From: SAR202 cluster bacterium bin22
Lineage (GTDB): Bacteria > Chloroflexota > Dehalococcoidia > Lucifugimonadales > UBA3495
DNA length: 64,000 nt
NCBI GenBank assembly: GCA_002238505.1
Contig: MPMM01000006.1
Coordinates: 62,001 to 126,000, forward strand
Direction of reading: 5' to 3'
In this document: positions 59,001-64,000 of the stretch, one piece after another
Layout of the letters: every line of letters starts with the position of its first letter
Position numbering within the stretch: position 1 is the first letter of the stretch
Notes under the pieces: model-generated
Databases searched by the model: none
The model's input: only the letters and a program-made list of their open reading frames with translations
What the model was told of the DNA's origin: nothing
Program-made: the position numbers and the translations under genes

Positions 59001-61343
59001 GCCAACGAGAATATCGGCACGGAAACCTTCACCTTGACTCCCGAAGTCGATGCTGATTCGGCGGAGGGTACTGAGACCATAACCATTTCCGGCACGACCA
59101 CCGGAAAGAGCGTGGGCACCGCGGAAATCGCCATCATAGACTTGGGGGCGACGAAGCCGGCCGCGCCCGCAGCGACCCGCACCAGGTTCCCATTGGCAGA
59201 GTTTCCCCAGGGCGCCAACCCGGCCCTGGACGCAACCTGGAGCGCTCCGACCACCGACGGGTTGACCGTCGAGAGCTACCTGGTCCGGTACCGCAAGAAT
59301 GGCGATACGGACTGGACGACCTACACCTACGCCACCCCCTGGGGCGACCTGACCAGCGAAGTACCGGCGGACACCACCAGCGTCAACCTGGTGGACGTTG
59401 GCCCCGGCGCCACCTACGAGGTCCAGGTGCGTATTTCCGCCAGCAACATGGGCGCCAGCCCCTGGTCCGACGCCGGCACCGGCCAGACCAACAGTCCACC
59501 GAAAGCCACCCAGAACAATTTACCTACCGCCTTACAAGTAGCCTCTCCGCCCACTCATGGAATGAAGTGGGGCGGTATCACGTCGCCTTGGTCGCTCACT
59601 ACTCCTTCACAATTTACTGACAGCGATGGCGACACTCTAACCTTCACTGCGGAGGCCGAATACCCTGGCATACTGCGGCCCCAAATTGAACAGACCGATA
59701 ACAATGAGCCCGGATTGCAGATTAGGCAGTGGAATCCTGCCGTGAAGGACACGAGAGTCACCTACTATGCCCATGACGGCTACGGCGGCTTTACCCCAAA
59801 GGTAATCTGGATCAGGATTAAATCCGAAGCAGTCCGGCAGATCAAGGAGAATTCTCCCGCCGGCACCAACGTGGGCCGCCACATGGGAGGCAATCCATGG
59901 CCCTATGATGGTAATGCGGATTTCGGCTACACCCTTACCGGCGAGGCGGCTACCTCCGGCATGTTTGCCATAGATTCGGCCACCGGCCAGATAAGCGTGG
60001 CCCAGGGCGCCACTTTGGACCGCGAAGCCAAGGATTCCTACACCGGCAAGGTGGAGTTCACGGTGCAGGGCCAGCCCGCTAAGATTAACTTCACGATCAA
60101 CGTAACCGACATACCCGGCCCGGCCCGGCCTGGCGCGCCGGAAGTAACCCGTCACTCCGACTCGCCACGGTCTGCCCTGGACGTCTCATGGAGCAGGCCA
60201 AACAACCGTGGTTCTCGAATAACCGATTACGACGTCCATTACAGGAAGGATGGAGAAACTGACTGGACTAACCATTCCTTCAGCGGCACAGGAACTCGTA
60301 CCACAATCGGAAGCCTGGCTGATGGAACGACTTACCAGGTGCAGGTTCGCGCCCGCAGCGCCGAGGGCCGCAGCAGTTGGTCGCCCACCGGCCAGGGCAG
60401 AACCCGCAAGAACCAGGAGGAAAGTTCGTCTCGCCCGGAACCAACTCCGGAGCCGACACCCGAGCCGACACCCGAGCCAACGCCCGAGCCAACGCCGGAA
60501 CCGACGCCCGGCCCCACGCCGCCGGCCGCTACGCCGGGACCCACACCGCCGCCTACGCTTGGCCCCACCCCGGTACCCACACCGGTACCCACACCGCAGC
60601 CGACGCTTGGCCCCACCCCTGGGCCTACGGCACAACCCACGCCGCCAACTGTCACTCCTGCGCCCACGCCGCTGCCGTCCGGTACACTTGTGCCCACACC
60701 GCAGCCCACACCGTCGGGAGTTGGCAACCCTACGCCAGCGGCGCCAAGCGACGATAACCCGCCGGGGTCCACTCCGCCGCCCGGCGGCTCCAATCCGCCA
60801 GGATCATTGAATGACCCGAATGAGTCGGACGATTCCGGTTCGCCGTCTCCCTTGGCGGGCCCGCCCTCGCAGCCGAAGCTGGCTGAGGGTCAGACGATGT
60901 CGGGGCTGCAGCAACCTCCGGCGCCGCCGGGGCCTTTCACGTCGCCGCGGCGGCTCCTGTCCGCGTTGCCGGTACGAACTCTGGGGGTCGTGGTACCGCC
61001 CCAGGACATAACGGTCCCCGCTGGAGCCACTCCTGAACCGGCGGCGGCGGCCGCGGTTGAGAATGGAGACCCCAATGGGTTGGAAGCGTCTCCGGGCATG
61101 TCCAAGGTTACGACCACCACTACTACCACCACGGAGTGGAATACCAACGCTTCCGGCCGGTCTGCCGAGACGCAGACCAGTATGCTTGGTCTGACCAGCC
61201 GCGTTTGGGAACGTGTGACCGGCGACAAGGGGCTGTCAACGCCCTGGCCCTGGCTGCTGATGCTCCTGATCCTGATGGCCCTGGCGACAAAGATTGTGGT
61301 CAAGCGACTGTGGGAGCGGCGGAGAAGGACAAGGTGGGCGTAG
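56013..61343 (+). CDS. Giant Calx-beta/FN3/cadherin-like surface protein
   Basis: A 1776-residue exported protein. Signal peptide (about 15-35). Calx-beta domains at about 65-170 and 180-290; FN3 about 300-392; cadherin-like block about 400-590, opened by a NSPP segment and containing [18 protein letters not shown] and [13 protein letters not shown]; four more Calx-beta (about 592-1045); a second FN3 (about 1050-1165) and cadherin-like block (about 1170-1370) with the same motifs; a third FN3 (about 1372-1465); a long Pro-Thr stalk ([11 protein letters not shown], about 1475-1590); and a single C-terminal membrane segment (about 1742-1762) followed by a basic tail. GAGG lies about 9 bases before the ATG. 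It is probably a calcium-dependent adhesin. It is uninterrupted over 5.3 kb. Confidence 0.88.
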   Translation: MKTDALKYDYLRLAASTAALLAILLAAFLSSSVVVAEETTPPDPIRLPAYSPQTTAPSCNAYDIALTASHSTLSESDAAAGLTLTATRTGTDGAVTVGYTMGGTATIEGSGQDWVPWFLPDLIIPDGASSKTVRLAFTGFEDEIYEGPETIVITGSADGMTVSDAVITLTDSDDYRSTGEDIIFALSQSTIREDAGATEITVYVSRELKQLEKTVTISVAGGSATDETDYTATALTSITIPEEGNSNSAKLTITPVDDEISEGNETIRITGTADGAKVGTADIAILDNDFHTIKPGEPTVTRTGFTERSDPALDATWTAPDDTTSLSKYEVYHCKQGETKWKGNGRVDSTTTSINLPGLDAGGNYHVKTRALDSDGEPLGGWSQVGSGRANSPPYHTNSFFHPHTLNWGRIGTGSIDHQFADTDGDTLDYAAEAEHHGLLHAWIHWDGTIPHLRYQAWNPSVKREKIDYWAFDGFGGYSPSPGHWVTIATNEQRSIIENSPAGASVGRAVKGNPNDKDGDGNPDEVYSYTLEGNITDAFEIDSSTGVITVKSGATLDYETRTTYTGKVKWTLNSWDIAANITINVVDDDSEIILSVDPDSISEDGNATNITVTATRGNNVDTTDAIEIDEFSLGGTATEGASGDYTVTGELSSITIPAGQSSGTGTLTITTVDDEMAESDETITVSGSAGNLSVAPATITITDDDYDITLSVDPASIAEGAGETDVTVTATRNDGSTDGAKVVTIAVNGTAVNPADYTISDNPLTTITIADGESDQEHTLKITPVDDSIQELDETIIFTGTSPGLDVGSDATVTITDNEPDVILSVEPDSAVEGSTTEVTMTATRAGTEGEVQVLTSYAAGAAGTATLGTDWNVLFSGRDITIPDGATSASNTQTFDLVQDDDVEGDETFEVQGTAGSLTVEPATFTIIDDDFDISLSAEPASVLEDAGATVVTVTATRNDESDTAERVITFLPLGGTANDPADYSATSLNNITILANENIGTETFTLTPEVDADSAEGTETITISGTTTGKSVGTAEIAIIDLGATKPAAPAATRTRFPLAEFPQGANPALDATWSAPTTDGLTVESYLVRYRKNGDTDWTTYTYATPWGDLTSEVPADTTSVNLVDVGPGATYEVQVRISASNMGASPWSDAGTGQTNSPPKATQNNLPTALQVASPPTHGMKWGGITSPWSLTTPSQFTDSDGDTLTFTAEAEYPGILRPQIEQTDNNEPGLQIRQWNPAVKDTRVTYYAHDGYGGFTPKVIWIRIKSEAVRQIKENSPAGTNVGRHMGGNPWPYDGNADFGYTLTGEAATSGMFAIDSATGQISVAQGATLDREAKDSYTGKVEFTVQGQPAKINFTINVTDIPGPARPGAPEVTRHSDSPRSALDVSWSRPNNRGSRITDYDVHYRKDGETDWTNHSFSGTGTRTTIGSLADGTTYQVQVRARSAEGRSSWSPTGQGRTRKNQEESSSRPEPTPEPTPEPTPEPTPEPTPEPTPGPTPPAATPGPTPPPTLGPTPVPTPVPTPQPTLGPTPGPTAQPTPPTVTPAPTPLPSGTLVPTPQPTPSGVGNPTPAAPSDDNPPGSTPPPGGSNPPGSLNDPNESDDSGSPSPLAGPPSQPKLAEGQTMSGLQQPPAPPGPFTSPRRLLSALPVRTLGVVVPPQDITVPAGATPEPAAAAAVENGDPNGLEASPGMSKVTTTTTTTTEWNTNASGRSAETQTSMLGLTSRVWERVTGDKGLSTPWPWLLMLLILMALATKIVVKRLWERRRRTRWA

Positions 61344-61638
61344 AGCAGAGAGCTGGGAAACCTGCCCACGCCCCGGGCAATCGCACGATGCCCCTTGTGC
61401 GATTGCCCTCGCGCCCCTCAGGAAGAGTGGAAAGTCCGAAGCAATGGCGTTTCCCCGACCAGCCTGAGCCGGTCGAAGGACACGCTTCACCTAACACACA
61501 CTTGGGCGGGCTCATCCTGAGTGGTCCAGCGGGGCTGCGAAGAGTAACAGAATAAGGACGAACTTGCACCCGGCGAAGTCACGGAAAGGCCACGCACTTG
61601 GTAGTAAGATATATGCAATTCTACACTGTATCCTTGGA
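61344..61638. other. Intergenic spacer with repeat-like sequence
   Basis: About 295 bases. A CCTGAGCCGGTCGAAGGAC segment near 61464 and GGCTCATCCTGAG near 61510 resemble halves of the TCGAAGGA-type intergenic repeat found in many genomes. No gene. Confidence 0.35.
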
Positions 61639-63096
61639 ATGAATCACTTGAAGACTTACTTAAGCCTGCTATGCCTGATCACCATGGCCCTTTCGCTGTC
61701 TGTAGCGACGGGCTGCACAGCTGAGCCGCCGCCATTGCCCTCCCCGGACATTCCCGCCACGGTAACTGCAACCATGCAGAAGGCGCTGCCAACACCCATT
61801 CCCACACAGACGCCCGACATTCCGGCGACGGTGCGGGCCCAGGTCCAGACACAACTCCAGGCCCAGGTTCAGGCGGAGTTGGAAAGAGCCCTCGCTGCCA
61901 TTCCTACGCCTACTCCTTTTCCCACCCCCACTCCAATACCAGCGTTGGTGGCCACCCCTACCCCAACGGGCACGCCGTTTCCCCTCGCCGCCCTGTCCCA
62001 CAACCTGGCAGCCATGGTGGACCGGGTGAAGCCCGGGGTGGTGCGGATTGAAACAGACTTCAGCAGCGGGACCGGAGTTATATTTGAGGAGACGGAGAAC
62101 GGCGGCGCGTTAATCTTAACTAACCATCATGTGGTTGACGGGGCACAGGATATCCAGGTTCAGGTCGATGACACTCAGGTCTATGAGGCAATGCTCCACG
62201 GTTACAACGGAGTGAAGGACCTGGCGGTGCTGGAAATCTGCTGCGGCCAGTTTGTGCCGCTGGAATTCAGGGATGCCTCAGAAGTAAAGTCCGGGACCGA
62301 GGTTGTTACCGTCGGTTACTCCCTGAGCCTTGCCGGATCGTCTACGGTTACCAGCGGTATCGTTTCCGCAGTCCGCTTTGACCAGGCCTGTGAAGTATGG
62401 CTCCTGCAGACCGACGCGCCCATTAACCCGGGCAACAGTGGCGGACCGCTTCTGAACACCAACGGCGAAGTCCTGGGCATAAACACCTACAACTATGACT
62501 CGTCATACTCGGGAGAACGGGTTGAAGGCGTCGGGTTTGCCATTTCCCAGCAGAGCATTCAGGGACTGCTCCAAGGCTTGAAAGAGGGAGTACGGGTGGA
62601 GGCGCCCGGACCCACCCCGACGACGACCCCATACGTTACGCCCACCCCGGAGGCGTTCTGGCGTACGTACACGAATCTCTCTGCCGACTTTTCCATTGAC
62701 GTACCCTCCAACTGGACCATACGCGATTCTGACCGGAAAAGCGTACGGTTTGACAGCCCTCAGAGATTTACCCACGTCTGGGTGGGTGTCGGCGATATTG
62801 GTAGCTCGACGGGAAGGGAATTGTTACAGACCTACCTGAACGAGCAGGCGGGAAACTATCCGGATGGGTTGGACATCGTTGAGGAATTGACGGATTCGAG
62901 CGCCAATGGTGAGCAGGTTTCCCACGTCAAATACCGGCTCCGGATCTCTCACACCTATTGTGAGGAAGAGTTTCAAGAGCGGGTCTGGGTCAAGGGACGG
63001 AAGTACTATTGGTTGCAGATGGGAACATGCCTCCATGCGATTGAGGAACTAAGAATGGTGAACTCCGTCATCTCCTCCAGCTTTGTTCGCCGATAG
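61639..63096 (+). CDS. Trypsin-like (S1C/DegP-type) serine protease lipoprotein
   Basis: A 485-residue protein. The signal peptide ends VATGC (probable lipidated Cys 26). A Pro/Thr-rich stalk with a Gln-rich coiled-coil-like stretch (about 28-115) leads to the protease domain (about 120-320), which has the catalytic His (TNHHVV), Asp (VKDLAVLE) and Ser (INPGNSGGPLLN), all intact. A second TPTP linker (about 325-345) and a C-terminal domain of about 140 residues follow; there is no PDZ domain. The ATG at 61639 gives a proper signal peptide; the longer frame from 61564 would not. It probably acts in envelope protein quality control or surface processing. Confidence 0.88.
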   Translation: MNHLKTYLSLLCLITMALSLSVATGCTAEPPPLPSPDIPATVTATMQKALPTPIPTQTPDIPATVRAQVQTQLQAQVQAELERALAAIPTPTPFPTPTPIPALVATPTPTGTPFPLAALSHNLAAMVDRVKPGVVRIETDFSSGTGVIFEETENGGALILTNHHVVDGAQDIQVQVDDTQVYEAMLHGYNGVKDLAVLEICCGQFVPLEFRDASEVKSGTEVVTVGYSLSLAGSSTVTSGIVSAVRFDQACEVWLLQTDAPINPGNSGGPLLNTNGEVLGINTYNYDSSYSGERVEGVGFAISQQSIQGLLQGLKEGVRVEAPGPTPTTTPYVTPTPEAFWRTYTNLSADFSIDVPSNWTIRDSDRKSVRFDSPQRFTHVWVGVGDIGSSTGRELLQTYLNEQAGNYPDGLDIVEELTDSSANGEQVSHVKYRLRISHTYCEEEFQERVWVKGRKYYWLQMGTCLHAIEELRMVNSVISSSFVRR

Positions 63097-63107
63097 CGTC
63101 AGTCGAC

Positions 63108-63330
63108 TTAGGGCGTGGTGCGCCCCTCCTCTGTTCCATGCCGAACTGACGGTACGCAAGTTCGTCGTAGGCCAACGTTGCAGTGCCAGGCAATAGCCTT
63201 CGGAGCATGGCTCTAGCGGTCCTGAAGGTAGCAGCCTAAGGTGAGACCGAAGTGCCGGACAGTCCTGCAATCCAGGTCCGGAACATTCCGGCAAGGCTTC
63301 CAGCAAAATGCACATCCCACTCGGGCTCTA
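63108..63330 (+). ncRNA. ffs: Signal recognition particle RNA, large bacterial type
   Basis: The conserved apical hairpin of SRP RNA is present: GGTCCTGAAGGTAGCAGCCT (about 63218-63237), with a UGAA tetraloop and the AGCAG internal loop bound by Ffh. It is enclosed by helix 5 pairs, including TTGCAG (63178-63183) with CTGCAA (63265-63270). Upstream sequence (GGTTCC-like, GCCGAACTGACGG) and downstream sequence extend it to about 220 bases, which fits the long form with an Alu-type domain. The ends are approximate. Confidence 0.75.
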
Positions 63331-64000
63331 GTTTAGATCGGCCACACCAATTCCGGCTGTAGTTCGTCCGCTTCCCCTTGCCTGACTGCAATTCTGTCAG
63401 ATACCCGTTCGCGCAGATTCCCGAGTCGAAACGGTGAAGCGGCCTTTTCGTAGACCTGATCCCCACTTCGTTCTCCTCCTAAGCCTGGTTGACCACCTTC
63501 GCCACCCGCTGCGTCAACTACGTAATGTCCGGAGCATTGTTGGACTTGCTGTGGGAGGCGCAAACAGACTGCCGCACTCCGGTTGTGGCCCGGCCTCATC
63601 TGTTGGACCAGACACCTTGGGGAGGGATGGGGTGCGTTGGCGCTGTGCCCCGATATTCGGCTCCGGTTGGCCGTTGCCGTTTGTTGGCTCCTTCTCACGG
63701 GGCCGGCAAGTAATCTCAGCGTGCCCGGCATGTCGTTGACCCGCGTAGGTAAGCCGGACGGTAAGACTGAACCTGTCCGTCCCCTCTGGGGCGGGTTGGT
63801 TACGAAAAGAATACCATAATGGGCAATAAGGATACTCAAAAGTGATGGGCTGGGTGCTACCATCGTATTGCGAGGTTGTACCCGCCTTCCTTGATTCCCA
63901 GATGGCCCGTGTCTGGAGTGCTGATTCGCTCGCGTCTTCCTCGTGCTCTGAGACCTGAGTGTTGACGCGGCCAGCCGATGGGCCGAGGCCACTATTGCCG
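63331..64000. other. Terminal region, no gene recognised
   Basis: About 670 bases to the window edge. A minus-strand frame (63992-63333) is open for 219 codons, but its composition is arginine/serine/glycine-rich without motifs and looks like chance. No RNA structure recognised. Confidence 0.35.

Noticed and set aside
60430-60730. Apparent CRISPR-like or DNA tandem repeat array
   Set aside because: The periodicity comes from Pro-Thr-Pro codons of the surface-protein stalk; units are short and in frame, with no spacers.
63333-63992. 219-codon minus-strand frame at the window end
   Set aside because: No motif, skewed composition, no ribosome site; it probably opened by chance in GC-rich DNA.

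Overview
The window is 64 kb of GC-rich bacterial DNA of mixed character: intact, ordinary genes alternate with accessory stretches full of broken genes and transposon debris. No rRNA or taxonomic marker is present. The multidomain surface proteins (Calx-beta, FN3 and cadherin-like modules with Thr-Pro linkers), the one-chain sensor kinase/OmpR-regulator fusions, frequent GTG and TTG starts and a large-type SRP RNA fit a Chloroflexota relative (Dehalococcoidia or SAR202-like). That placement is inference.

Layout. 1-4486: general L-amino-acid ABC transporter (aapJQMP-like) with a terminator after the binding protein. 4582-9606: membrane-anchored metallopeptidase-like protein, a GNAT acetyltransferase, and the first of three sensor-kinase/regulator fusions. 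This first copy has lost its phospho-acceptor histidine. 10037-10111: tRNA-Gly(CCC). 10754-15959: wreck of a defence-type helicase (MZB/DUF1998) and Cas4-like nuclease pair, cut by an ISNCY element. 16402-16994: higBA with a dead toxin. 17071-24627: a cadherin-like surface protein, a repeat lipoprotein next to a two-component system, and deletion derivatives of a TnpB (IS200/IS605) element. 24756-35286: an NHLP/NHLM (proteusin-type) peptide export island with two precursor genes and four exporter-region genes. Each of those four carries at least one lesion, and IS debris sits between the first precursor and the exporter.

36024-42598: an orphan amino-acid binding protein and two convergent, intact kinase/regulator fusions. 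43288-44143: a run of small Cys-rich and membrane proteins. 45471-48125: a frameshifted ammonium transporter and a lone STAS protein. 48126-50390: a 5'-nucleotidase-like lipoprotein with a collagen-like stalk. 52282-54823: two tandem methyltransferases (the second broken) and a MarR regulator. 56013-61343: a 1776-residue Calx-beta/FN3/cadherin surface protein. 61639-63096: a trypsin-like lipoprotein protease, followed by the SRP RNA.

The most interesting item is the NHLP/NHLM island: two homologous leaders with very different cores (84 residues versus about 3-7), a split, uncharacterised gene coupled to the exporter, and decay of every export gene. Several multi-kilobase ORFs (5.3, 2.4, 2.4 and 2.3 kb) are uninterrupted, so the lesions cluster in accessory genes. 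That argues for real gene decay more than uniform sequencing error, but it has to be confirmed on reads.
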